The notes beneath the pieces were generated by a model that worked only from the letters and a program-made list of their open reading frames with translations, was not told the origin of the DNA and searched no databases. From NCBI GenBank assembly GCA_020746105.1, contig CM036620.1:4517803-4581802 (forward strand): a stretch of DNA of 64,000 bases. Reading direction: 5' to 3'. This stretch comes from Trogon surrucura. Lineage: Eukaryota; Chordata; Aves; Trogoniformes; Trogonidae. Below, in pieces: positions 48,685 through 61,800 of this stretch. The number at the start of each line of letters is the position of its first letter. Position 1 is the stretch's first letter. The translations under genes were made by a program, and so were the position numbers.

Positions 48685-51600
48685 ACTTAGAATAATTTTG
48701 AAAGAGTAAGCTACTCATAGTTGTCAAACTGCCTTGGTAACTGAGGACTTGGATTGGATCACAAGTGTGATAGAATGTTGTTAGCAATTAAAAATGCTAA
48801 ACCCTAAGCTTCAGTACAGTTAGAATTATCTTCATGATAAAGGGTAACCAGATGATACGTTAGCTGGTGTAATTTTGGAACTATCAATACAGTGTTGGGT
48901 TTGGGGTTTTTTTGTGTTACACTACCGCTGTAAAAGTTATTCTGTTCCAAAGCCTCATCTGTGTAGGAAAAAAATGACACTAAGAAAAAGGCTCTGGTTT
49001 TCGTGAGTGTGCATGGGCATGCTAACACCACTGCTGTAAATGGCAAAACTGCCCTTGGACCTAGAGTGAGTGAAGGTATTTGATGTGGAAGTGGAATTTT
49101 TTTGCTGACTCTTTCCTCTCTGAGTAGAAAATGATAACATTTGAATTTCTTCATCTCCCTACTCTTTGTTTGGTAACTCTTAGCTCAACCTAAGTGAGAT
49201 AGAAAGATTTTAAGTATAGAGCAGTGGAACATACTAGACTGAGATTTTAATTTTCATATTTTAGGCCCTGACATGAAGAAAAAGCATAGCAAATAAAACC
49301 CGTGGTAAATAGTTAACTCTGATCTGTAGAAAAGAGTAGAACAAAATGATGTCTTGCTTGCTCATGGATTTACCTATGGCACTGTCAGTGGTGTGTTCAC
49401 CTGGTATTTCCAGGAGTGAAAAAACTAACTAAACTTCATGGGTTTTTTGCAAACAAGGACCTTACTGTTTCCATGTAAAGTCAATTGCTATGTTCTACCG
49501 CAGATACCTAAGAATAACAATAAAAAGAGGTGATTTTACTGTGCAAAACCATTCTGTTTCCGTGAGTCTCAGTACTTAAATGTGGTGCTTATTTGAGCCA
49601 GGTCTTCGTTAGTGGCTCTTGCAGCTGCCTCATAACTCAGCATGACTGAAGCTGTATCCAGGGTTAGTGAGGGCCTCTCTGATCTGTGTCCCTGCTCATC
49701 CCCTTTGACCCATCCAATGGTGCTTGTCTGCTTGAGATCATGTCTGGTCTGGCTGCCATGCCTCTGTGTTCTCCTGATTTGTCTTCTGCCTCCCTATTTA
49801 TTCCCTGAGCATATTTTATAAGCAGATCCTCCAATTCCCTCCTCATTTTTGAGGGGAGGGAGGGGATGTTGTGCCTCTGATCTCCTCCTCCTCTTTTACA
49901 TCTTAACTTTGGATAATCTCTCAAGAGGACGTTCAGTTGTGTCCTTTAGTTGAGACGGAAATCTTTGTCATTCTCCATTAGCTTCCTTGCATGCTTTACT
50001 ATCAACCTGACTCAACAGCTCAGTTCCTCTCCTGTGCTGCAGTTACCTTATGAGCTGCTGTCTTCCCCTGTTACACAGATTTCCAGACAAGCATCTTGTG
50101 TTGTTGTCCTTCATGTTTAAAAGGATCTTCCCATGAGTTAGCAAAGCCACAACTGTTCAGCTCTGATATTTCTACCTTGTTGTGAGGTCTACAGAAATGT
50201 TGAAAGCAAGTATGCGGACAATGTGCTCATTGATAAATCTAGTTTCTTTTTTTTTTTAGTGTATTATTTGTTTGTCCATATTTGGGGGCAGCAGCTGTAT
50301 ACTCATATTAGTTTGATTAACAATTGAAGTTCCTGATTTTGGACCATGCCCTAAGTAATACAAAGAGTTATTGATTTTTTTTCAATTATGATATTAAGTG
50401 CAACAGGAGTTACAGATCTTAGGGTATCACATGAATTATATAAAATGGAGAATGCAAAAACTCAATGCATGCTGAACTCTTTCTATATTCCCCATGACTG
50501 TATGCTCTTATTTATGTTAGCTCACACTGAATACTCACTGCTATTCCTCCACCCTTACATTCTGTACGGTTGGGGGACACTTTGGGGATCACAGTATGTA
50601 TTGCTTTCACTTGCCTTTCATAGTGTTTCAATGCATGGGCTTGAATCTACTTGTCTTTTTCCTTAAGCCTCTTAAAGAAATAGCTACATTAGTCCTCTTG
50701 TTAAATTTGTAAGCCAGTTGGACACTGAACTTTGCCAGATCTTCCTAACTGATTTATAGAACTGAAATCTCCCCATCCTCCAGGGGTTGTGCTCTGATTT
50801 TTAGGCATAGTAACCTTATTTACATTGTTCTTTCTTACTTCTGGCTGAGGAATCCTCTTACTCTCCCAAATGAAGTACTGTGAGAGCTCGAGCACCGTGT
50901 ATCTTTTTTAGTTGGCTGGCCCTTTTGAGATCTACTTGTTGCTAATCACAAGGGTTTTCTGAATGATTAATAAACAACACATCTGTCCTTTCGACTCCTT
51001 TGACTGACAAAGATCTGCTTTACTAAACACATCTGGGTTTCCTCCATCTGCACAAGATTATTCCCATTGAAGTTTCTCTATTTTTCTCATCTACTTCATT
51101 TCAGCAGAAATGGAATGTGAAAGGAAGTGAAATTTGGACTAAATTTACATTAGCCTAACAAATGACATAATTAAGAGCAATGTTCTTCGAGGAAGAAAAC
51201 TAAGTTCTGATCCAGAAACATGGGCTGTTGTAGACAGGCACAGCAGTGGCTGAAACTCATTAAAAAAAAAAAAGGCATTTTATGAGTAAATCCAGTGTGG
51301 TGGACTACTGGATACCACATGTCTTAGCATAGGTTCTTCTCAGCTTCTTTCTAGGTTTCAGCTGTGCTTATATCCCCTTTGTCCCTTCCTCTCTTTTGTA
51401 AAGGGATAATGATAATAAATTACTTAAATCGAGAAGCAAAGATCTACTACTGAAGTCCCAAAAAACCTCTTTTTACATGGGAAAATTTAGCTTTCGGCGA
51501 TGTATCTACCTGTGAGAGACTGATAAATTGATGTCTCAAACACTCCGGGCCTTTTCAGAACAGAAATTGGCCACAGCTGCCTTTTCCACAAGGGGGTTAA

Positions 51601-52264
51601 TTAGCCTGGGGAGGGGAGGGGTTTGGGTTGTAATAAAAGGTGATAGAGAGCTGACTTCTGTTTGCTCCCACACCACCACAGCATTGCTGTGCCTGACCTC
51701 GTCATGGGATCTGGGAGTGGTGATACTTCTTTCTTTTCTTTCTTTTTTTCTTCTGGCAAAAAGCTCATCTATGGCAAGGTCAGTGTTACACAAATGTTTC
51801 TCTGTATTTCAGTCGTGTTGGTGCAAGTGCTGAGCGGGCAGTTGAGGCCCATCGTTGTGAGCTGTTGATTCCCGGTGAACAAATAGAAGCAGTGTTAGAA
51901 TCATATAATGTCATATTTCATTCAAGGTGTTGATTCACCTTAATCGTGGCGTGGGAATTGGTGAATCTAGTTATAGTCCTGAAAGCTAAGGATGTGACAC
52001 TAGCTCTGACACTAGCAGAAATAGGGAAAAAAATAAGAAATACTGTAAAAGGAGTTGTTAGCAAGGTGAAGAGCAGTGGATGAAGATGCAGGTGCTGACT
52101 GTGGAGATCTGAGGGGCCGTGTTCCATGTTCGCAGTTGTTTCCACTGGTTAAGAAATGCAGTGTGCAGTGTTGCTGCAGAATGCTGAAGTTCCAGCTGAA
52201 ACCTGTTCATGTTAAGCACCTTATGAGTAGGCGTGTGAGGAAATGGGCAAAAAAGTGTCCTACC
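48685..52264. other. intergenic, no gene seen
   Basis: AT-rich unique sequence with occasional simple tracts (T-rich near 50248-50260, A-run near 51261-51272). A pyrimidine-rich TTTCTTTCTTTT patch lies near 51730-51750. No supported gene. Confidence 0.5.
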
Positions 52265-52796
52265 CCAAATCCCACCTGATATGTGGAAGTTGGTAGGTTG
52301 GGATATAAATTTGAGAACTGTTTGTGTTTGAGAATTGTTTGTGTTCTATAGTTTGGGATGGTTGGTTGTGTCCTGTAGTTTGGGATGTAAATTTCAGAAT
52401 TGTTTTGTTTGTCTGGAAGGTGGCGGGGATGTACAAGGTGCAGGAGAGCACAGGGAAAAGCCAGGAGCTCTGGTTGCAGAGCTGGGATTTGTTGGTGCAG
52501 GATCCGAGGCACCGGACAGAAGAAGAGGCCACAAGTTTGTGGCTGAGGAAGACTTGGAGCCTTCCTCAGGAAGACCACCTGAGCGCACCTGAGGACCACC
52601 AGAGAGATGCACCGCACATGCAAACTGGGCAGGGACTTATGTTAATGATTACATGAATATGCATGTAGACAACCTGTATATGTCAAAGTTTCCTCATCCC
52701 CGGCGTGCGTATATTTCAAGGAGATATCCCATGTGTGCCCGGCGATGTAATAAAGAATACCTGCTTAATAACTGCAGTTATTGAGTTTCTCCGTGT
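52265..52796 (+). mobile_element. LTR-like segment of an avian endogenous retrovirus (5' edge uncertain)
   Basis: The right half has the layout of a retroviral LTR 3' region. It is a GC-richer body (52420-52620) followed by an A/T-rich part with TATA-like sequence, AATAAA at 52749-52754 ('GATGTAATAAAGAATACC'), then a short U5-like end 'GTTATTGAGTTTCTCCGTGTCA'-type ending near 52798 with a CA. The left part shows two or three imperfect copies of a roughly 35-base motif built on TTTGGGATGTAAATTT..GAATTGTTTTG (52290-52412). I could not find a convincing target duplication or the TG start, so the 5' boundary is approximate. No gag, pol or env coding region is present. Confidence 0.6.
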
Positions 52797-52799
52797 CAC

Positions 52800-53634
52800 A
52801 CTGCAGCTCAGTCCCATGTGTGGAAACAGCTGGTCACAAGTCAGGAGCATATGATGTGTGTCAGGCTACTACACTTAAAGCAGAAGAAGTAGCATGAATA
52901 TTGACATGCCTCACAAATCTCAGCATAGTGTCACAGAAAAATACACTGCACCTTGAATCTACTTGTTCTAGTAAGAGAAAAGACACACCTGGATAGATGC
53001 CATCAGGCTATTTTTGAGTGATCCAGTGCCAGGACATGAGAGGGTACATGAAGAGAAGGAGAAATCTCTAAAAACCTTGTTTTCCTAAGCATCTGCTGCT
53101 CAGCTAGCTGGACCTTTGGTCTGACTTTCTCATCTGCTGCTGTTGAGTAGAAGCAGTAGTAGTAGGGAAAGCAGCAGGGATGAAACAACTGATCAGGCTT
53201 CCTATCCTAAGCTTTTGGCAATCCTGTTTACGGGCAACAAGAGCACTATGAGATACAACTGACAGAGGATACATCATGCATGTGAACACTCATAGGACTG
53301 AATGTTAGTAACTGAAATGTTGATAACATAATCCGGAATGTAGTGTCAGAAACTGAAAAAGATGGGGCCTCACATGGCTGCCACAGAATGCTGCAGAATA
53401 TATTTATTTATTTTCATTTTTTTCTTTCCATGACAAATTATAAAATTAAGCTCATTGACACATAAGTGGAAAAGTATAGCAACCCTTTCTATGCTGGAGC
53501 ATAGGTCACTCAAAGAAAAAGAGTAGCTTAGAAAGTGACATTAAAACTGCACCTGACCTTAGATATGAAGATGGTCTAAAAGAATATGGAGTATTTAACA
53601 CTTTCCAAGTTTCTCTTGCTCCAGTGCAGTCCTT
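52800..53634. other. intergenic, no gene seen
   Basis: Unique AT-rich sequence between the LTR-like segment and the SINE. No supported feature. Confidence 0.55.
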
Positions 53635-53636
53635 TT

Positions 53637-53812
53637 ATAGTTAGCTCACTCGGTTAGAGCGTGGTGCTGATAGCACTAAGGTCGCGCGTTCGGTCCTTGT
53701 TGGGTCCCCGTGTGTTCCTGATCTAGTTGAGAGGCGTCCCTGCCCATGACAGGGAGGTTGGATTAAATGATCCCTAAGGTCCCTTCCAGCCCAGGCCATT
53801 CTATGATAATAC
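53637..53812 (+). mobile_element. SINE with tRNA-Ile head and CR1 tail (TguSINE1-like)
   Basis: The first ~65 bases are a decayed tRNA-Ile. 'GTTAGCTCACTCGGTTAGAG' corresponds to the D-arm and A box, 'CGTGGTGCTGATAGCAC' to the anticodon arm with GAT in the anticodon slot, and 'GGTCGCGCGTTCGGTCC' to the T-arm and B box. It continues without a gap into a CR1 3' UTR: 'CTGATCTAGTTGAGAGGC', 'AGGGAGGTTGGATTAAATG', 'GGTCCCTTCCAGCCC' and a terminal 'ATTCTATGATAATA'. That composite is the structure of the passerine SINE known as TguSINE1, which borrows the CR1 machinery through its tail (family knowledge). No target duplication is clear. The copy is diverged and not a functional tRNA gene. Confidence 0.88.
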
Positions 53813-55764
53813 TCATCCATTATGTATGTCTACAAAGAGAGTGTGGAATCCATTATTGAAATTCGTACCCACATCCTACGTCCCTGTACCTGTAGACCTT
53901 CAAACTTGAATTCTTGAAATCAAGTCCTGGCTAACCAGAAACACTAGGCTAGCAGTCAAAACCTGAGCTCTGTCACAGCACATAGTTGGGAATGGATGGG
54001 AAAGAATAGTTGAGATGCAGATTGCTCGTTAGAATAGCTAGTTGTGCTATATTCATGAGAAAGTCAAACCAAGAAACTGAAGTTAAATAAATTATCTGTT
54101 GCTCCCTGCACACCTTGCTCAAACTTCTAAATCATATGATCTTCTAACAGAGCTTCAAGAAATTTTCAAGAACTCTTTTCAGTCTGCTTATTTCTAGCTT
54201 TTCAGTAAATGGCAAGGACTTTTGTCTCCTTTGCAAAGCAGAACCAGAATTTGCAGCATTTATGTGCTTCCAAAGAAGTTTCCCCCCCAGATACACTCTT
54301 AAGATCTCTCACCTGGAATAAGAAGTCATCTTTCATTCTTACTACATTATCAGCTAATGACACTAAGGCAGTTTAGGAGAACTAGGCATACCATGCCCTC
54401 AGAAGTTTTCCAGAGGCAAGGTGTACTCAGCCTGTATATCATATCAATTATCTGCAAAAATTCAATAGCAAAAATCCTCAGATGGTATAATAAGCAATAG
54501 CAGGAAAGGCTGAATTTTACATTAAATGTAATGAAGAGAAGCGAAGCCTCAACACTGAAAAAGACAAAAGCAGAAAACTGTTTGCAGGGACCGTTGACCT
54601 TTACTGGTTGCAATTTTATTGCTGGTTTTATCATGAGGATTAGCATAATCATGCGTCTAGCCCTAAAATATTTGAATAATAGCAGAAAGCTTATTTGCAA
54701 CTGACAACAGGCGTTTTGAGCTAAGACCGAGGCTTTTTTGGACTTAGTTGGCAAACAACAAGGGAAATCTTGCATTTCAACAGAGCTCTGGATGCTCTTG
54801 GCTGTAGAATGTGAGGGGTGCATGGTGATTAATCAGATTTATGCATAATACAGCAATGCCTGTCTCAAAAATAGCTCAGGGGTGAAGTGAAGGATTGTGA
54901 TAAAGTACTTTGTGGTCTGCAGCACTGGGGTCACAGGCACAGTAATTCCAGTGTTATTCTCTGTGCAGAAATTCAGAAAATAGATTGTCGCTGCATTATA
55001 GATCAAACTCCATGTGAAACTGCATCTGATCAAATAAAAGGCTAGAATGTTTCTATGTTTCATTCTCTAGGGGTTTTATCTTATTATATGAACTCCTCAT
55101 AACCTCTGCGGGGCAGGGTCAGTCCTGTCCAGGTTTTGAGACCTACTCTGTTTCTCCCCTTGCAAAGGAGAAGAGTAAAAAAAAGTGGTCTTTGGTCTTC
55201 ATATTGCAATTCTTACGATAACATCCTCAATAACTTTATGGCGAGGGTTTTAAGGAGTCACTTGAGATATCATATACTATTTACTCTTCAGTCAAATTTT
55301 CTGCATTTACTGGTAAAAGGATACTCTGATGTTGTTTGGTTGATCTTCTTCCTTGCATTTGGTTAGGTGGTGAACCTCTGTACTTTGTGGTTGAACATCT
55401 GGGGCAGCGTTTACGATGAGAAACCTATAAATTTTACTTTTTATTAGCTGCCCCTGGTTACAAAACGATTCTCATCTGAAGATCTAACTGCCTGTTAGTC
55501 AGAGACACATAAATATTTTGGCAAGATTTGCAATCTCACATTACTCGCAGTTTTCAATCCCCTTCCTCTCCCCTCTAAATAGTTGAGCCATTCCAAACTT
55601 CCATCCTCTTTTATTGTATGGGCCCCATTGGGCCCCACTGTAATTTGTTAACAGGGCATGGATTTTGCCTCTCCATTTTATTCTTTTAGTGTCTGCCTTG
55701 CTCTCTGGAACAGAACTTAACAACGTACGGTACCCTGTTACCACAAACTCCTAAATTCGACACC
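53813..55764. other. intergenic, no gene seen
   Basis: AT-rich unique sequence. A 157-codon minus-strand frame at 54823-54350 is the longest here. It is hydrophobic and Ser/Leu-rich, shows no recognisable domain and lacks splice context; I regard it as chance. Confidence 0.5.
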
Positions 55765-55765
55765 G

Positions 55766-55822
55766 AAGAAGATCTTTTGAGGTCCCTTCCAACCCCTAAC
55801 AGTCTGTGATTCTGTGGTTTAG
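55766..55822 (+). repeat. CR1 LINE 3'-tail fragment
   Basis: 'GAAGATCTTTTGAGGTCCC', 'TTCCAACCCCTAACAGTCTG' and 'TGATTCTGTGG' match the CR1 terminus and its 8-bp repeat. 5'-truncated, plus orientation. Confidence 0.85.
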
Positions 55823-58800
55823 GTTGCCTAATGAGGAATGCAAATTTGGCATCAGAAATAGTGATTATTCAGGCAAGCCTAGCTTGCTGCCACCCCTAAA
55901 GAGTATGGCATAATACTTTATCCAAGCAGTTCTTCCGTTGAGTTAGAAAATACAACTTTGTAGAGAAGTTAGAAAATACAGACTTTTTATTGAAACACAA
56001 ATCATCGTTTATCATGTTTCAGACCAACATGGGAAAGAACTCTAAATTCTTAGACACTGATTTCTTTTGTATTTTATTCTTTTTTCTTACACTAAGGTCA
56101 GCTTCACTGGCAGCTTGCTTGCTTTCAAAATTGAGTAACTTTTCTGCAGCCAACAACTCCCATGTTTCTTCTAGGCATTCTCATGCCATTATTCTACTTT
56201 AACGGGTGCAAACTGAAAAACCTTTACTCCTTAAGAGGTATTGGACCAATGTCTCATCTGACTTTTCCTTTGCACAGAATTCCTAAGGTAGTATCATGCT
56301 ACAACTGATTGTAGGATGGAAGTATAATTCTGTCTAGATACACATCAGTTCAAAAAATGTTCCTTCCTTCTCCCGTTGTTTTACTGTACGTTTTGTGATA
56401 ACATTGCTCTCAAATTTTAGATGTGTATATAGTATTTTAAAAATGTGGGGTTTATTTAGTCTAAGTAGTAGACAGCATTCTGAAAATTTATTGGAGGCCT
56501 GTAGTAATTTACTTCGCTGCTGGCTGAGATGACCAGATGGTTCAAAGTGAACGTTAAAAATACGAATACAGAATTGTAATGTTTCCATTGGTGTTTCTAG
56601 TGAAGCTATCTAACACGAAGTGTGCAATCAAAAAACATCTCTTATGTCAAAAGTACTACATTAGTTGTCCCGTGTGCATTAATTCATAGAAGAGGAATGT
56701 CTGAAATGTATTGTCTCACTGCAATCCAGCGTGAGAATCATTGCATTAATGAAAAAGGAATCACAAATTTCTCAACTGTGTAATCCACTGAGGGTAATCT
56801 TGGAAGTGTAAGTTGCGTGCCCCAGCAAAAAGGCCATTTTGTTGTCATGGCCAGGTGAAAAACAAAGATTGAAAAGCTCTGTGAAAAACTGGAGTCCAAG
56901 TTCTCATCTGTTTTGGCTAGATACGGAGCCATTGACTCTACTCCAGGACTTTAGTTTACATTCACTGAGGAGCGTGGTGTCCAGAGTGTTTTTAGGCAGT
57001 GTGACACAGAGAAGCTGTGGAAATTATCGCAGACACAATGACCTGCTTCAGGAGGTGATATCTCTCCCCATGTTGTACAGACAAGAGGCTTGAGCCACTG
57101 GTTTTTGGTTGAAGTTGTTAGGGTTAGTGGAAGAGAATTGTTCCTCCTCTTTGGATCTCATTTGTCTCATTCAGTACAGCGTAAATTCGACTTCCTGACC
57201 ATGGTGCTGTGTCCCGCTATTTGTATGGCCGTGAGGGGGTATCTGAAGTGTGCGAGGGCACAGATATGATGGCAATTTAGAAAGCTGAAGTTTATCAACT
57301 GATTTCCTGTGAACTGACTTTTTCTCTTGAGGTGGTTTTTTTTTTTTTTGCTGTTTATTTCTTTTCTGGGTTTATTCAGTTGTTCTGAATTACACTTTGT
57401 TTATTTTTTTTTATTACAGTTTTGTATTTGCCGATTCAAAAAGCATAAATAGATGTTTTACAGGAAAAACACCGTAACTTTGTTCTTCTGGCATTAACTA
57501 AGTTTAGATAGCACGTATGGCTTCCAACCACCTGAGAAATGCTTACCTGTCACATCTTTTGTGATGCGTAGGCTTTTGCCACTAACACCAGGATTGGATT
57601 TGTCCTGTACTGATCCTTATAGATTTGGAAGCTCCCAGGCAAACAGTTGGATATGATATTTGGAACCAAATTTGGCAAGGTTATGTACGTGATTGGATTA
57701 GAGTTAATAATTCTGTATCTCTGAACTGTAGTATTACCTAGGGCCTATAGAGAAAATCCAGAGTTCAAAAATTCTGTTGAAACTGAAGCTTAAAATATTT
57801 CTCTACCTTTGTTGTAGGACTCAATATTAAGAATATCATGGCATGTCTCCTCAGCTGTGTCTGAGCCCTTCATGTTGGGGCGCACTCTCCATGGGGCAGT
57901 GAGCTGACATTCTGATGTTCTTTCTCCTCTGGCTGTACCTTAGAAAGCACTTTTCTAAAAGCCGACTTCCCTTCCCCCATGTGTGGCTAAGGAGGGGGAA
58001 ACAAAAGAATAAATTTGATATCAGTATCCTTAATGGAGTGGATCCCAAATCAGGCACAACAGGTGTGTAAGTCAGTCATTTCACATGCACCAAAATGCAC
58101 CTGGATCACCAATGACCACTGCATGTTTACATGAAATAACTACTCATTCTAGCAAGTAAAATGACCTTGCAATTGATTCTCCTTACCGGTTTACTATAGT
58201 AATAGTATTTCCAACAATCATTCTTAAAATACCTGCGTCTGACTCACATTGCAATGTTGTGGACAGGTGTCATTTATGTCCTTGCAATTTTTGTTTTAAT
58301 TTGATCTCCGGAGCTGGAGCTGCCTGAGCATCAGACCAAGAGGTGGTGTTTTGCAGCGGGTAAAATGTCTTCAGAAATGACTCTTGCTGGAGATTCTGGG
58401 TTGCAGTGAAATGGTTCTGTTAATTTGGACTATCTTTCAGGATCTTAAGATGACCTTGCAATAGTAAGATTTTTTCTTAAGAAGTCACTGCAATAGTATA
58501 ATTTCTGCATTTCCTCTGTACAGCATTCCTAATGACAGTCTAAGCATTAAACTTTTTTTTTTTTTTTTCAAAAACCAAAATCTGTTCAGAGCTTTCTCCC
58601 AAGAAGAGTGCCTGGAACTGTGGTAACAGTTGCAGGTGATACTTTTCAAGTATGTAAGCCTGATGATTTTGATAGATTTTAGATCTGAGTATATTGCATC
58701 TTGCTTTGTGTTGTTTTGAAGGACACTGAGCCCAGAGTTCATTAACATGATCATCATCTGAGGCAGAATTTGCTTTGCAACGTTTTATCCAAATGCTGGG

Positions 58801-61800
58801 TTTAGTTCTTTATTCTGTTTCTTTTTACATAAACTACTTAAGTGACACATCTTTGATTTCTTAGTCTGACTGACACATTTGTACACTTAAAATTCAAACC
58901 TAGGGAATATGGTCGTTATTGTACGCCCCTTTCATTAGTTTAGCTGGGATCTTCATTCTGGTGATTCTGCTCTGGAGCATAGACAGAGATTCTATTCTCC
59001 ATCTGCTCATCTCGATTATTACATGGTACACTGATATCTCTCGGGCTGTTTTTTCCAAGTTTTACATGTGTTTTGTAGGATATGTTCTATAAACGCCAAA
59101 CACAGCACCAATCAAAATGAATTTTCTTTCCTTTCCCTCATATTCCTATTGATATGAAGAACTTAAACAGTACATGTGGAACTTGTTCCCTCGTTTCCCA
59201 GCGATTGGAAATATTACCAGTACAATTTGCGTTAGGCTGTCTTTGAGTTTCAGTTTGATTTTGTTTCGTAACTGAGAAAAATATGCAGTGGAGTTACTAT
59301 GACAAAAAAAACTAGGAGATCAGCAATCACTTTTCATCCATCCAGTCACGTTATGTGTACATAGGCACTATTTAAAAACAATTTATTTATTCTTTCCTGT
59401 AAAACACTTTGTAACAAACTTTTATCGAGTGACATTTGTCCATATATTGCGGAGGTAGATGCTCAGCTGTTTCTGTTCTGCTGCTTGGAGATTTGGAGCG
59501 TACTAACTTTATGAACTTCATGGGAAAATTATTACTTTTTAGAGGGATTATTCAATTACCCACTTCAGGCAAAATGCAGTAAGTCTTACGTTCTGCTAAA
59601 GCCAGGCATTAATCAGCAGACGCTGCAAGCGTGACAGCTCTGCTCTTCTGAATGTCCAGCAGGCTTAAGACAGTATTTGTTGCCTTCATTTCATTGCTCA
59701 GAGGTACAGGTGATCAATTCTTATTATTCTGCAGCTTTTGTTACTTACTAACCTCTGTCTTCATCTTCTGAATTTGCTGTAACCCCTAGTTGTCCTTCTG
59801 CATTTTGGTTGTAGTTTAAAATGTGTTCCCCCTTTTAAGCAAGCTCTATAAAGGATATAAACAGAGGCAAAATATTACTTATTTTCCCCTTAAGTCCTGT
59901 CCTTGAAAATGCTTAGCAGCAATTTTAATTATTTTTTTGTAAATATTTTTAGTACAGGTATTGTTCTTTGAATACTCTGTTTTCACCAGCGGTAAAAATT
60001 GTATGGAACTCAACTTGAGTTCTTCTCAGTAATCATAAAACCCAGGTAAAAAGCTGCCATTTGTTAAGTTTTCACTTAGAAACATTTTCAGCTTAAATTT
60101 TACTCACAAATACAATTCCTCATCATTTATGGTTTGCTTGTTAATGCATGAAGAGTCTATTCTGTCTAGAAAGGGTGAATAAAATATTTAGAAAGGCAAA
60201 AATAAGCAAACTATTTCCTAAAGCTCACAAGGGGGTTTTTTTGCATTCATATTTTCATGGGTTTTGCACAGCTAAGAACATTCCTGGCAGTTACACTGAA
60301 ATGGCTTGTTCCCTCTCGGTGTCTGTGGGGTGAAGAATTGCCTTTGCAGGCAGCGCAAGCAGCTTCTTGTTTATTTGTGCTGGTTATCTTAGAGCCTGGA
60401 AGGATCCTGTTACATTGTATCATTGCACTCTGATGAATGTCAACAGTAATGAGAAGCTAAGAAAATATTTTTCAAGGATGTAAGTTAAAGCTTTCTTAGT
60501 GAAGAGAAAAAAAATAGAAATATTCACACTGCACGAAGAAATTAGGGCATATTTCCTTCATTAATGTATCTTTTCTTGGTCTTGTAGTGCAGACACTTGT
60601 ATTCACTTTTCAGTAGATGGTGCCAGAGTCCAAGTAACTTGTCCCCACTCCCTGAAAGACTGTTTTTCTGTTTGCCGACGGTGTTAAAATAGAATTGCAA
60701 AATGCCACAGAAATGGTGTTAGTGGGTATGGATACACAAGTTTTGTGCCAGAAACTTCTTTTGGTGAATTGTAAGATGCTTGGTTTCATCTTGAAATTGT
60801 TGATCGAAGCTAAACTTAGGGAGCAAAGAGCTGGTTTGTCACAGTTAGCAATAAACTGGTTCTGAATTTGCTTTACATGACAACTCCAGATTTTGCATAG
60901 GAGAGCAGTGCTGCTTGAAACGGAGGGAAATACAAATTATAACAAATGAAACCAATTGTGAAAGAAAACATCAGAGGGAGATAACACTCCCAAAGCCTCC
61001 CTAGCTTTGAACATGTGTATTCTTGTGGCACGTAGTAATAGTTGTTATTTCTAACGTTCATGCATCATTCTTCTGGTTTGTTGAAATATTTCTTAGCCTT
61101 GGAAGAGGTAAGACAGATTATCAGCTCTGTTTATTGAGGTGAAGATTTGAAGTCCCCTAATTAGCAAAAAAAAAAAGCTGAGGTCTTTGATGTTTCTGTT
61201 TTACTCAACAACATGGTAGCTATTAAATATGCAGGACCATGGAATATTTTATTTCTCAATTCACAAAAAGATTTGAGATTTGGAGTGATGCTTTTTGCAA
61301 ATGGCACGTGAGGGTTAAAAAGAATCGGAAAGATAGAAGTTTGAGTTAAAAAAAACAGGACATTCGAGAACAGGAACATAACATGCTTCAGAGGCTTCAG
61401 GTAAGAACTGAGAACAACGAATAGCATTAGTCAAAGTCATGTCCCTGTAGTATTGCTGTGGATTTCTAAAATTAACTCTTCCACTAAATTGGTAATTTTT
61501 TTATTTTAAGGGGAAAAAAAAAAGCCAACACAAACAATTTTTTGTTTGTTTTTGGTCAGCAATTCCACATTATAAGATATAGGAAACGTTTAAGCATGGC
61601 ATTGCTTTATCTAAGTTTGCACTGCCAGGCTCTTCTCAGAGGGAGAGAATACATGGTGCTGGTTAGGTCAACAACACCCCTTCAGCATGTTGGCTCTCTG
61701 CCAGGCTGGTGATTACTGCTTGTTTATTTGTATAACCTTGGTTTGTATCTGTAAGGCTGCAAAATTCTGCTTCCCTATATTTGGCCTGAGTAATGTAAGG

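Noticed and set aside
53637-53705. Possible tRNA-Ile gene
   Set aside because: The acceptor stem does not pair, the B box is altered, and the sequence runs straight into a CR1 tail, so it is a SINE head.
54350-54823. 157-codon minus-strand frame
   Set aside because: Longest frame in the right-hand desert but low-complexity hydrophobic composition, no domain and no splice signals that would extend it.
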